The notes below the pieces were generated by a model. The model did not search any database, was not told the origin of the DNA, and was given only the letters and a program-made list of their open reading frames with translations. Both the position numbers and the translations under genes were made by a program. Source: Bacteroidales bacterium (lineage in GTDB: Bacteria > Bacteroidota > Bacteroidia > Bacteroidales > JAIPAH01). Taken from it: 47,484 nucleotides of DNA. Positions 28,531 to 38,237 of this stretch are shown here, piece after piece. The stretch is from assembly GCA_021740175.1 (NCBI GenBank), contig JAIPAH010000005.1:1-47484 (forward strand), read 5' to 3'. Positions within the stretch are counted from its first letter, which is position 1. The number at the start of each line of letters is the position of its first letter.

Positions 28531-29882
28531 TGTTCCTCCTCCAATTCATTGAGATAATTTCCCGGAATATCCTTACTGGTTTTAGCCCCGAGCTCTTTAA
28601 GGCGCTGGGCTGTACGCGATATACTTTGCTGGGACCCTGACAGTTTATTTTTTAGCTCATAATACGAGTTTTCGGTTTGTTTGATAGGTTTTTCCAGTTT
28701 TTCAAACTCGGTAAGGAACGCAGCAATACGATCGTAGAGTTTCCCGCCTTCGCGGGCGATTTTCAGTGCATTGTGGGTCTGCTTTTTCTGCTTCCACAAA
28801 GAAGCTATGGTCTTAAGTGTAGCCAGGAGCGTCGTGGGGCTGACGATAACAATTTTCCGTTCCCAGGCATAGGAAAACAGCTCTTTGTCATTCTGCAGCG
28901 CCACGCTGAAGGCTGACTCAATCGGTAAGAAAAGCAACACAAAATCCGGAGTATCCAGTTTATCAGAGAGGTGATACTCTTTTTCACCAAGGCTTTTGAT
29001 GTGATTGCGAATCGACAGCGTGTGGCGCTTGAGGTGTTTTTGTCGCTCCTCATTGGTTTCAGCCTCCACCATGTCGTTGTAGGCTGTTAATGAGACTTTG
29101 GCATCAATGATAACATGCTTGTCATCGGGCAGGAAGACGACCACATCGGGACGGTAGGTATCCCCGTCATTGCCTGTCAGGGAAACTTCCCGCTTATATT
29201 CGGCATCTTTCTCCAGGCCGCTACGCTCCAGCACTTTTTCCAGCAACAATTCGCCCCAGTTCCCCTGCTTCTTGACATCTCCCTTCAGGGCCCGCGTAAG
29301 ATTATTGGCCTCATCGGCCATACGCTGGTTTAACTCATACAGGTTTTTTAGCTCCGTACGGAGACTCGACTGTTCTTTTATATTGTGCTGATGAGTTTCG
29401 CTGACTGTTTTTTCAAATTTCTCAATGCGCTCTTTCAAAGGGGAAAGGATCTCGTCGAGCTTTTTCTGGTTGGCATCGGCAAAGTCGCGGGAGTTGTTTT
29501 TTAAAAGCCGGGAGGCAATATTTTCAAACTCGGTGGTGAATTTCTTCCGGATTTCATCATATTCCTTGTTTTTTTCTTCCAGCCTTTTATCCCTGTTTTG
29601 CAATTCGCTCTCTTTGGCCGAAAGTTTGCGCCCGAGCTCAAACGAACGCTCCTGCTCGCTATGCAGCTCTTCCTTTTTTTCGTCCAGTTCCTTTTTGACG
29701 TGATGATACTGATTTTGGCTCACTTCAAGCTTTGTGTTCAACGTTGTAATCTGATGGCGGAGTTCCGCTGTTTGTTCATCACATTTCTTCCTAAACCTAC
29801 TTTTCAGCAAAAAAGAAAAGATTACCCAGCTTATCAATGCTGTGACTCCAACAGCCAGTATGAGAAGCGTAACTGATGCCAT
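28527..29882 (-). CDS. rmuC: DNA recombination protein RmuC
   Basis: Coiled coil; KGDVKKQGNWGELLLEKVLERSGL...YRPDVVVFLPDDKHVIIDAKVSLTAY...LFLPIESAF. Confidence 0.95.
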   Translation of the reverse strand: MASVTLLILAVGVTALISWVIFSFLLKSRFRKKCDEQTAELRHQITTLNTKLEVSQNQYHHVKKELDEKKEELHSEQERSFELGRKLSAKESELQNRDKRLEEKNKEYDEIRKKFTTEFENIASRLLKNNSRDFADANQKKLDEILSPLKERIEKFEKTVSETHQHNIKEQSSLRTELKNLYELNQRMADEANNLTRALKGDVKKQGNWGELLLEKVLERSGLEKDAEYKREVSLTGNDGDTYRPDVVVFLPDDKHVIIDAKVSLTAYNDMVEAETNEERQKHLKRHTLSIRNHIKSLGEKEYHLSDKLDTPDFVLLFLPIESAFSVALQNDKELFSYAWERKIVIVSPTTLLATLKTIASLWKQKKQTHNALKIAREGGKLYDRIAAFLTEFEKLEKPIKQTENSYYELKNKLSGSQQSISRTAQRLKELGAKTSKDIPGNYLNELEEEQ

Positions 29883-29968
29883 AATCCTATAATTTCAGAT
29901 AAAGGTATAAAAAACTAAGATTTCTGCGATTTTCATTGCTTCATTACTGTCTGACTTTACCACTGACA

Positions 29969-31156
29969 TCACTCAAAGTCAGGATATAAAAGATACTTTT
30001 TACGCAGTTGTCTGAATTCCTTTAAATCTTCTTCCCACGTTTCGCGTATTTGCTCGGCCGTCATGCCCTTTTTGATTTGTTGGCGCAAACGGGAAGAGCC
30101 CGCCAGCTTATCAAAATAGGAATTAAAGAATTCCCCTTCTCCTTTCAGGGAGTGATAGGCTTTAATCAGCCACTCCAGGTTCAACTGATGGGGTTTCTCC
30201 TGGAAACTGCGCCCGTAATCAACCAGCTTTTCCCCGCGGCATTCTTCGCCCTGCAATTTAGGATGCCGGCTTCCTTCGTTGGGCTGCGGCACGAACGTAT
30301 AATCCCCGTAATCAAGCCGGGGATGGCCGTAAATGGAAAAAGGATGTTCTGTTCCCCGGCCTACGCTTACCGTTGTTCCTTCAAAAAAGCACAGCGACGG
30401 ATACAAATAGACCGAGGCCATATCAGGGAGGTTGGGCGATGGTTTTACAGGAAGTTTGTAGTATTTGTCATGGGTATAATTTTCAGCCAATACCCATATC
30501 AAATCACAGTCACCGTTTATCCAGCCTTCATCATTCACCATCTGAGCGTATTCGGCAGCCGTCATACCATGTACCACGGGGATCGGATGCATCCCGACAA
30601 ATGACTCATGGCCGGGTTCCAACATCGGCCCGTCAACATAAAATCCATTGGGATTGGGGCGGTCAAGGACGACAAGCCTGGTGTTCGTTTCCGCACAAGC
30701 TTCCATCACATAGGTGAGGGTCGAAAAATAGGTGTAAAAGCGGGCGCCCACATCCTGGAGGTCAAAAAGGACAATATCCACATCCTCAAGATGGCGGTGC
30801 TTCGGTTTCCTGTTATCGCCATAGAGCGATATTACGGGCAAACCGGTTACCGTATCCGTCGAATTATAAAGATAGGTTCCGGCATCGGCTTTCCCGCGGA
30901 AGCCGTGCTCGGGACTGAATATTTTTTTAAGATTGTAATTCATCCCCACCAGGGTATCCACAAGATGCGTGTCTTCGACCATTGAAGTATGATTGGCCAC
31001 CACCGCAAAAGGCTTATCCCCGATAAAAGGGAGATAAATCCAGATACGCTCAGCTGCGGGGGTTATATCACTGCTGTATTGATTTTGTCCCTGGAGCGGT
31101 GAAATCTTGATGAGCGTTACCGCTATCAATATCAAAACAAATTGGTATTTTCGCAT
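29969..31156 (-). CDS. DUF1343-family secreted protein
   Basis: MRKYQFVLILIAVTLIKISPLQG signal; VANHTSMVEDTHLVDTL...FSPEHGFRG..ADAG...DIVLFDLQDVGARFYTYFSTL..VLDRPNPNG. Confidence 0.9.
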   Translation of the reverse strand: MRKYQFVLILIAVTLIKISPLQGQNQYSSDITPAAERIWIYLPFIGDKPFAVVANHTSMVEDTHLVDTLVGMNYNLKKIFSPEHGFRGKADAGTYLYNSTDTVTGLPVISLYGDNRKPKHRHLEDVDIVLFDLQDVGARFYTYFSTLTYVMEACAETNTRLVVLDRPNPNGFYVDGPMLEPGHESFVGMHPIPVVHGMTAAEYAQMVNDEGWINGDCDLIWVLAENYTHDKYYKLPVKPSPNLPDMASVYLYPSLCFFEGTTVSVGRGTEHPFSIYGHPRLDYGDYTFVPQPNEGSRHPKLQGEECRGEKLVDYGRSFQEKPHQLNLEWLIKAYHSLKGEGEFFNSYFDKLAGSSRLRQQIKKGMTAEQIRETWEEDLKEFRQLRKKYLLYPDFE

Positions 31157-31190
31157 AGCAAAATTTTGTGCAATATTAAAGAAATAAAAG

Positions 31191-32408
31191 GTGAATACAG
31201 AATTATTCATATCCCGAAAGACACTTTCAAAGGACAGTTTTAACTATTCCCGCCCTATCATACGTATCGCTATCCTCAGCATTGTCCTGGGTATAAGTGT
31301 CATGATTATTTCCGTAGCCATTGTCACAGGTTTTCAACAGGAAATCAGGGACAAGGTAGTGGGCTTTGGCTCCCATCTCCAAATCTCCCGTTTTGAATCC
31401 AATCAATCTTATCAGCGGGACCCGGTCTCCACGCAGCAGGATTTCTACCCCGATGTCAATATTGGAAATATCCGGCGCATCCAGATTTTTGCCATGAAGG
31501 CCGGCATTATAAAAACGAAAAATCAAATCCAGGGGGTGGCTCTTAAAGGAGCCGGCAGGGACTATGACTGGAGCTTTTTTGAGGATAAAATCAAGCAGGG
31601 CGATATTCCGCAGTTCCCGGAAAATGAAGCCTCAAACGAAGTGCTGATTTCCAAAACATTGAGTAAAAAACTCAAGCTGGATGTGGGCGAGGAATTAAGG
31701 ATGTATTTCATCATCGGCAAGCATCAGCGAGGCAGGAAGTTTACCATTTCGGGAATTTATGAAACGGGGCTGGTGGATTTTGATAAAAAATTCGTGATCG
31801 GTGATATACGCCATATTCAGAAGCTCAATGGATGGGAAGAAAACGAAGTAGGCGGTTTTGAGGTTCTGGTTAATGATTTCGACAAATTGAATGAAACCGG
31901 GAGAAAGCTCTATAAGGAAATTCCCTATGATTTAAATATTCAGTCCATTAAATCGTTGCACCCGGAAATCTTTGATTGGCTGGAGCTACAGGATATGAAT
32001 GTTGTCATCATTCTCATTATCATGATTTTGGTAGCCTCCATCACCATGATCAGTACCCTGCTCATCCTCATCCTGGAGCGCACCAACATGATAGGCATTC
32101 TGAAAGCCCTGGGCATGAAAAATAAGAGTATACGAAAAGTCTTCCTTTACAATGCTACATTTATTGTGATTCGCGGGTTGATTATCGGCAATATAGCAGC
32201 CCTGCTTCTGGCTTTCGTCCAGGACTACTTCGGCCTCATCACCCTCCCCCAGGAGTCCTATTTTGTAAGCGTTGTCCCCATCAACCTCCAAATTATGGAT
32301 TTGCTATGGATCAATGCCGGTACCCTCGCCGTATCTTACCTGATGATGATTGTGCCCTCCATGATTATCAGCGGTATTTCCCCGGTGAAGGCTATCCGGT
32401 TTGAGTAG
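31191..32408 (+). CDS. LolC/LolE-like FtsX-domain ABC transporter permease
   Basis: IRIAILSIVLGISVMIISVAIVTGFQQEIRDKVVGFGSHLQI; MISTLLILILERTNMIGILKALGMKNKSIRKVFLY; GTG start. Confidence 0.92.
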   Translation: MNTELFISRKTLSKDSFNYSRPIIRIAILSIVLGISVMIISVAIVTGFQQEIRDKVVGFGSHLQISRFESNQSYQRDPVSTQQDFYPDVNIGNIRRIQIFAMKAGIIKTKNQIQGVALKGAGRDYDWSFFEDKIKQGDIPQFPENEASNEVLISKTLSKKLKLDVGEELRMYFIIGKHQRGRKFTISGIYETGLVDFDKKFVIGDIRHIQKLNGWEENEVGGFEVLVNDFDKLNETGRKLYKEIPYDLNIQSIKSLHPEIFDWLELQDMNVVIILIIMILVASITMISTLLILILERTNMIGILKALGMKNKSIRKVFLYNATFIVIRGLIIGNIAALLLAFVQDYFGLITLPQESYFVSVVPINLQIMDLLWINAGTLAVSYLMMIVPSMIISGISPVKAIRFE

Positions 32409-32532
32409 GGGGGATTTGTTATTGGAAGGAATGGAGGTGTTTGGGGGGTTTAAGTGCGTTGTTGTTTAAGCGACTTGTCCTGAAATAAGTTCACAGTGGA
32501 AATAAACGAAAATTAGGATTATGAAAAGAAAA

Positions 32533-32698
32533 ATACTCCAATCTCTCTTTGCTCCAGACGCTTCAACTCCTCTTCGCTATGCACTATCTGACCGAGGCAA
32601 TACAGCTCCACTCCGGCATCCAGCAATGCTTCCGCCTTACAGATGATACCCACCTTCCCGTAACAAAATCCCGCACTTTAGTTGGCATTTGCCTGCAT
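32533..32698 (-). pseudogene. ispH (HMBPP reductase) N-terminal remnant
   Basis: Minus strand MQANAN*SAGFCYGKVGIICKAEALLDAGVELYCLGQIVHSEEELKRLEQREI; compare IspH SGFCFGVV...LYCLGxIVHNxxEVxRL; in-frame TAA and truncation. Confidence 0.8.
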
Positions 32699-32861
32699 AA
32701 TAATCCTTTTGGGGAGATTAAAGGTAATGGGTTTTTGGGAGAGGAATAATAAAAAGTCCTTGTTAATAATTCATTTTATTAACATTAGGAATTTTAAAAA
32801 CACTTTTTTTATTTTGAATGATATTTAGGGTAGTTACTTATTTACTTAATGATATTAGCCT

Positions 32862-33575
32862 ATGAATAATTTAATCCTTTTAGACATTGATGGAACCTTA
32901 ATAAAAGGAAAATTCAAAAGATCATCAGAAGCATTTTATGAAAATATTAAAATGCAAGCTATTAAAGAAGTGTATAAAATTAATGTTAATATCGATTGGA
33001 GAATTATTCAAGGGAAAACAGATCAGCAAATTATAATAGATGCACTTACTGAAGCTAACCTAAATAGATATTATATTAAACAATACCTTAATAAATGTAT
33101 TGACACTATTATTGAAAAATTTGCTGATAATTTGGATGACTATTATGCTGAACCTTTACAGGGAGTAAAAAATCTACTTGATATCTTTAGGGCAAAAGGC
33201 GAATTGATAGGATTGGTTACCGGAAACATTGAGAAGGTCGCTAGAATGAAATTAAACAAAGCGGGGATTATGGATTATTTCGAATTTGGGGGTTTTGGGA
33301 ATGAAGATATTCTCAGATCTAAGCTTATTAGAAATGCCATTGATAAAGCTTCTTCATCTTCTAAATTCCAAAAAAAGGATAATGTTTACTATTTCGGAGA
33401 TTCTCCAAAAGATATACAAGCAGCTAAGGAAGCAAATGTCTATTCAGTAGCTGTTGCAACAGGAGTTTATGATGTAAATGAATTAAAAGAACATCAGCCC
33501 GATATACTGATTGAAGAATACTCAGATTCATCTATAAATAAAGTAATTAAAAGCATATACTATAATAATTATTAA
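32862..33575 (+). CDS. HAD-superfamily hydrolase
   Basis: LLDIDGTLIKG, GLVTGN, YYFGDSPKDIQAAKEANV. Confidence 0.9.
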   Translation: MNNLILLDIDGTLIKGKFKRSSEAFYENIKMQAIKEVYKINVNIDWRIIQGKTDQQIIIDALTEANLNRYYIKQYLNKCIDTIIEKFADNLDDYYAEPLQGVKNLLDIFRAKGELIGLVTGNIEKVARMKLNKAGIMDYFEFGGFGNEDILRSKLIRNAIDKASSSSKFQKKDNVYYFGDSPKDIQAAKEANVYSVAVATGVYDVNELKEHQPDILIEEYSDSSINKVIKSIYYNNY

Positions 33576-33648
33576 AAATTGGATATTAGATTTATAAATA
33601 AGGCTAAACAAAAATTTTATAATATCTGAAATATAAATAGATGTAATA

Positions 33649-34029
33649 ATGGAAATTATCAGGGATGGCATTACTAATACTAAAGAAGATGGTACAATTG
33701 TTACTTATTATATTTTCCCCGAATATGAAATCCATTACAACAAAATGCCGCCAGGTGTAGAGCAGAAATGGCATTATCACGATGCTATTGAAGAAACCAT
33801 TTATATTATTGATGGTGAAATAGATATTCTATGGAAAGAAAACAATCAATTTAATAATCAGAAAGTTGTGCCAGGTAATATTGTAAGAGTGGAAAAAACA
33901 TTGCATACAATAAAAAATAGCTCGCAATATAATGCTAAATTTATTGTATTTCGTATGATCTTATCAGGTACTGATAAGAGGGATGTAATAAAGAAAGATA
34001 AACACATCATAAATAATAAAAATACGTAA
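33649..34029 (+). CDS. Cupin-domain protein
   Basis: KMPPGVEQKWHYHDAIEETIYIIDGEIDILW...VVPGNIVRVEKTLHTIKNSS. Confidence 0.88.
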   Translation: MEIIRDGITNTKEDGTIVTYYIFPEYEIHYNKMPPGVEQKWHYHDAIEETIYIIDGEIDILWKENNQFNNQKVVPGNIVRVEKTLHTIKNSSQYNAKFIVFRMILSGTDKRDVIKKDKHIINNKNT

Positions 34030-34054
34030 GTAGTTTTAATTATTTTAGATCAAA

Positions 34055-35362
34055 ATGAAAGGATTTAAAACTTTACCGGAAATAGTATTAATAAAACCAC
34101 CGATACCCTATCACATGGCGCCTTCGGAACAGCAGCCTTTGGGTATTGCATATATTGCCTCTCAAACCAGAAAAAAGGGATACCAAGTATCTTTGGCAGA
34201 TTTGGGAGAACTGGAATTAAATGACAATAGCATAGAAAAAATACCTTATGGAGATATTTATGGGCTAACAGCTTCATTTTTAGATTTAAAGGCAAGCCAT
34301 TATATAGCCACTCAGTTAAGAAAAAGGAATCCACAATCAAAAATAATAATCGGAGGACCAGGACCTACTTCTTTACCTGAATTGATAGATTTTAATATTT
34401 TCAATTCCATGATTTTAGGCGAAGGTGAGAATGCGTTCATTGATTTAATAGAAGATTTCCAGGATAGCGGCATAATGAAATCACAGTATTCTGCTTCTTT
34501 TATTCATAATTTGGATAACATTCCCTTTCCAGCCAGGGATTTATTCAGAGTAAAAGGAGGTCGAATATTTTCCTTTGGGGCTTATTATGGAAGTGACAGA
34601 AGTACTGGATTGATTACGAGTCGCGGATGCCCTTATGATTGCGCTTATTGTTCCACTAATGCAATGTGGGAAAGAAAAGTAAGGTTCAGATCGGCTGAAA
34701 ATGTGGTAGATGAAATTGATGAATGTATCAATAAACATAATATAAGACAATTTAGAGTTCAAGATGACAATTTTACTTTAAAAAAAGAGCGGGTTGAAAA
34801 GATTTGTAATGAAATATTAAACAGAAAACTTAATATATATTGGCGATGCTCTACAGCGTCCTCCCTTGTAGATAAAGAGTTGCTGAAATTGATGAATAGG
34901 GCGGGATGTATGGAAATAAGCTATGGGGCGGAAAGTGGTGATCCGGATGTATTGCGACTTATGAACAGAAAACAAGATCCCGAAACTATTGCTCAATCAA
35001 TTGAAAAAGCCCATCAAGCAGGAATTAAAGTGCGCCTGTTTTTCATGGTGGGTTTACCCGGTACGAGCCAAAAAACTGCTGAAAGGGATATTGAATTTTT
35101 AAAGAAAGCAAAACCTGATGCACTAAACCTTGCTGTCTATACCCCTTACCCCGGTAGTGATATTTGGAATAATCCGGGTAAATACGGTGTTACGATTAAT
35201 ACAAAAAACTTTGATTACTATAATATGCATCTTTTTTCAGGGGAAAACAGGAGTATTGATTCTGTTATCTCTTCGAATACCATTGATAAAAAAACTTTGG
35301 AAATTCAAAAGAAAACAGTAATTGATTTTGCAGATAAAAAAGGAATAATTCATAAGTCTTAG
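34055..35362 (+). CDS. B12-binding-domain-type radical SAM protein
   Basis: IKPPIPYHMAPSEQQPLGIAYIAS...IIIGGPGPTSLPE; GCPYDCAYCSTNAMW (CxxxCxxC); EISYGAESGDPDVLRLMNR. Confidence 0.92.
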   Translation: MKGFKTLPEIVLIKPPIPYHMAPSEQQPLGIAYIASQTRKKGYQVSLADLGELELNDNSIEKIPYGDIYGLTASFLDLKASHYIATQLRKRNPQSKIIIGGPGPTSLPELIDFNIFNSMILGEGENAFIDLIEDFQDSGIMKSQYSASFIHNLDNIPFPARDLFRVKGGRIFSFGAYYGSDRSTGLITSRGCPYDCAYCSTNAMWERKVRFRSAENVVDEIDECINKHNIRQFRVQDDNFTLKKERVEKICNEILNRKLNIYWRCSTASSLVDKELLKLMNRAGCMEISYGAESGDPDVLRLMNRKQDPETIAQSIEKAHQAGIKVRLFFMVGLPGTSQKTAERDIEFLKKAKPDALNLAVYTPYPGSDIWNNPGKYGVTINTKNFDYYNMHLFSGENRSIDSVISSNTIDKKTLEIQKKTVIDFADKKGIIHKS

Positions 35363-35409
35363 TTGAATCAGTTTAACTAAATTTAAGCTAATTGTGGTAA
35401 AAAAATATT

Positions 35410-36843
35410 ATGAGTATGAATAAATTAATAATGATTGTGTTTTTTATATTTCAATTTCTTATAGGAGAAGGTGCTAAATATGATAATAATATACCTTATT
35501 ATGCTTTATCATCAGATTTTATTTCAATTCCATTTGATATGAAAAAAAATAACTTGTTTAGTAGAACAGGATTATTGTTATGGCTTAATACTTCAAAAAT
35601 TTTACCTTCAAACAAAAGTGTTAAAAAAGATGATTCTGAGAATATTAAGTATTCATATTTTAATAATATAAAAAAGGATACATTAAGAAAAAGGATTATT
35701 TATGTAAACAAACGTTTTAAAGATTCTATTGATATTGATTTCTCGCATAAAGTTTTCAATAACAAAGTGGATTTTTACAATTGTGTTTTTATTAATAATG
35801 GTAAACTTACATTTAAAAGTTCAAAATTCAATTCTATATGTGCTTTTGAAAGAAACACATTAAGACATGCCCAATTTAGATATTCTACATTTAACTCTTA
35901 TGCTAGTTTTAAGAATTCTAGTTTTACAACTGCAACTGATTTCTATAAAGCACAATTTGATTCTACAGTAAAATTCAATAACTCATTTTTCAATAATGTT
36001 GTTGATTTTAGAAAAGCTTATTTTAACTCAACAAGTTATTTTATTAACGTAAAGTTTGATTCAATTGCAGATTTCAAAAATGCAGAATTTACATCAAAAG
36101 TAAATTTCCAAAAAGCAACGCTACCGGACATTCTAATTTTATCTGATGTAAAAACCAATCAAGAAATTGATTTAACCAGTGCAAAGTTGAAAAATAACAG
36201 CCCTTGTAAAATAAAAATATTAAATACTGATATCAATAAAATAAGATTTCGTTACAAAAGATTTAAATTATTATTTCCAGAAGAAACTCCCTCGGAGATA
36301 AAATCTAATGTTTATCAAAAACTCATTCATAAACAAAAAAAAGAAGGTTTTATAAGCAGTGTGGAAAAACTAGACAAGGAATACCAAGAATTTAAATATT
36401 TAAAAAGCGGAAATTATAGTTTAGTATGGGGACATTTTAAGAATTGGCTTAAAAAAAACTGGTGGGGTTATGGTTATGAAAAAGAATTAATAATTTTAAA
36501 TACATTCATTCTCTTTTTAACTTTTGTTATTATAAATACTTTTATATTAAATTGTGTAACCCAGAATATTTATCATATACCATATATATCTCAATCATCT
36601 AATACCAAATTTAAGAGTAGAAATAATCCTTGGGTCATAGTAGAACAAATTATGAGTCGTTTTGCTAGAGCATTATTATATACAGGTTTTATTTTTTTTG
36701 GACTTAAATTTGATATTAAAAAACTAAACTATAAGGATAACTTACACGGAAAAAAAATTATTAATTTAATTTATTTTTTCCTGATTTACATTATTGGTTT
36801 AATTTGTATTGGCTATCTGGCAAACTTTGTTTTGAATGATTAA
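35410..36843 (+). CDS. Pentapeptide-repeat-like protein with C-terminal transmembrane region
   Basis: Signal-like N-term; FKSSKFNSICAFERNTLRHAQFRYSTFNSYASFKNSSFTTATDFYKAQFDSTVKFNNSFFNNVVDFRKAYF; several C-terminal hydrophobic segments. Confidence 0.75.
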   Translation: MSMNKLIMIVFFIFQFLIGEGAKYDNNIPYYALSSDFISIPFDMKKNNLFSRTGLLLWLNTSKILPSNKSVKKDDSENIKYSYFNNIKKDTLRKRIIYVNKRFKDSIDIDFSHKVFNNKVDFYNCVFINNGKLTFKSSKFNSICAFERNTLRHAQFRYSTFNSYASFKNSSFTTATDFYKAQFDSTVKFNNSFFNNVVDFRKAYFNSTSYFINVKFDSIADFKNAEFTSKVNFQKATLPDILILSDVKTNQEIDLTSAKLKNNSPCKIKILNTDINKIRFRYKRFKLLFPEETPSEIKSNVYQKLIHKQKKEGFISSVEKLDKEYQEFKYLKSGNYSLVWGHFKNWLKKNWWGYGYEKELIILNTFILFLTFVIINTFILNCVTQNIYHIPYISQSSNTKFKSRNNPWVIVEQIMSRFARALLYTGFIFFGLKFDIKKLNYKDNLHGKKIINLIYFFLIYIIGLICIGYLANFVLND

Positions 36844-36938
36844 ATAAATATTAATTTTAATGAAATTTATGGTTCTAACTACCCAATAAATTTGGACAGA
36901 TATTGTAATTTTGGAAGAACCATTAAAATATAACAATT

Positions 36939-38237
36939 ATGAAAACTATTAAGAAAATTCACTACATTTTATTGTTATTGATTATTGTTTTTGCAGTAAG
37001 TTCTTGTAAAGACAAGAAATCAGAAGCAATTAAAGTAGCTTTATTCAAAGCCCCAGCCAGTGAGGCTTTAATTGAGCAAATTCCCAAATTTGAAAAGGAA
37101 ACCGATTTAAAAGTAAAATATGAGATTTTACCTTATTCTGATTTGAAATCCAAATTAGAACAACAGTTTCTAACAAAAAGCGGGGATTATGATGTCATTA
37201 TGGCTGATTGTATATGGATCCCCTCTTTTGCAGATAGAGACTATCTTGGAGTCTTAGATACAACAGCTTATGAGAAGAATTACGATTTCAATGATATCCT
37301 TCCGAAATTAAAAGATTACCTCGGTAGATATCCACACAATGGTTCTTTATATGGTATGCCTTTCATGAGTAATACGCACATGCTTACCATCCGTAAAAAT
37401 ATCGTAAAACCGGTTGCTGATTCATTGGGTTATGAGTTGCCAGGAAAAACCATGGAGTCTGCATGGACTTGGAGTGAATATATGGAGATTTCCAAGGCTA
37501 TTACCCAAAAATATGAACAGGAAAATGTTTATGGCACCTCTTTACAAGCCCGGTCAGGAGCGTGGATAATATATGAATGGTATAGTGAGCTATTTGGTTT
37601 TGTAGAAAATGAAAAAGCACGCATAAACGGTTTACCCGAATTCAACGAAAATACAAAACAGGCTATACAATATTATGCTGACCTTTATCAAAATGCAGCA
37701 CCAAAGGCAGCTCTTACCTGGGGACATGAAGAAGAGACCAGTGCGATTTGTTCCGGTAAATGTGCAATGGATGCAACCTCAAATGTGGAGTTAGCTGCCA
37801 GCTTTTTCGATAGGGATTGTAATGCTCAGGAGCTTAAATTTGCATTTCCACCGATAGGGAAATCAGGACAGGCCTCACCGGATATGGGCGGATACGGACT
37901 ACTGTTAAATAAATTCAGTGATGATAAGGAAAATGCCAGTAAATTTATTATGTGGGCTGCAAGCAAAGAAATACATACTAAAGTCGTTTTAAATGGCGGA
38001 ACACCGATACGATATAGTGAAATAAGGAATGAAAAGGTGCTGGAAAAATATCCTTATTTTGAGTTTTATGATAAATTAATTGCAAATTCGGTTTATAGAG
38101 CCCGAATACCAAAATGGCCGGAATTACAGGATGTACTATCGAGGGAGTTGGTGAGTGTTATGAAAGAGGAGAAAAGTGCAGGTGAAGCCAATCAGGCTAT
38201 AAAAAACTGGATAAATAATAATATAGCTCAACAATAA
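36939..38237 (+). CDS. ABC transporter extracellular solute-binding lipoprotein (family 1 type)
   Basis: Lipobox FAVSSCKDKK; YDVIMADCIWIPSFADRDYLGVLD; NGSLYGMPFMSNTHMLTIRKNI; DMGGYGLLLNKFSDDKENASKFIMWAASKE. Confidence 0.92.
   Translation: MKTIKKIHYILLLLIIVFAVSSCKDKKSEAIKVALFKAPASEALIEQIPKFEKETDLKVKYEILPYSDLKSKLEQQFLTKSGDYDVIMADCIWIPSFADRDYLGVLDTTAYEKNYDFNDILPKLKDYLGRYPHNGSLYGMPFMSNTHMLTIRKNIVKPVADSLGYELPGKTMESAWTWSEYMEISKAITQKYEQENVYGTSLQARSGAWIIYEWYSELFGFVENEKARINGLPEFNENTKQAIQYYADLYQNAAPKAALTWGHEEETSAICSGKCAMDATSNVELAASFFDRDCNAQELKFAFPPIGKSGQASPDMGGYGLLLNKFSDDKENASKFIMWAASKEIHTKVVLNGGTPIRYSEIRNEKVLEKYPYFEFYDKLIANSVYRARIPKWPELQDVLSRELVSVMKEEKSAGEANQAIKNWINNNIAQQ

Noticed and set aside
30050-30985. 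Long + strand ORFs opposite DUF1343
   Set aside because: The DUF1343 gene on the minus strand has conserved motifs; these are shadow ORFs.
32440-32520. TGTCCTGAAATAAGTTCACAG resembling an insertion-sequence terminus
   Set aside because: Only one end seen, no transposase, and similarity is from memory only; not enough to call an IS relic.
36870-36938. Promoter directly upstream of the SBP gene (TAATTTTG)
   Set aside because: A -7-like TAATTTTG is present but no properly spaced -33 TTG could be identified, so not listed as a feature.
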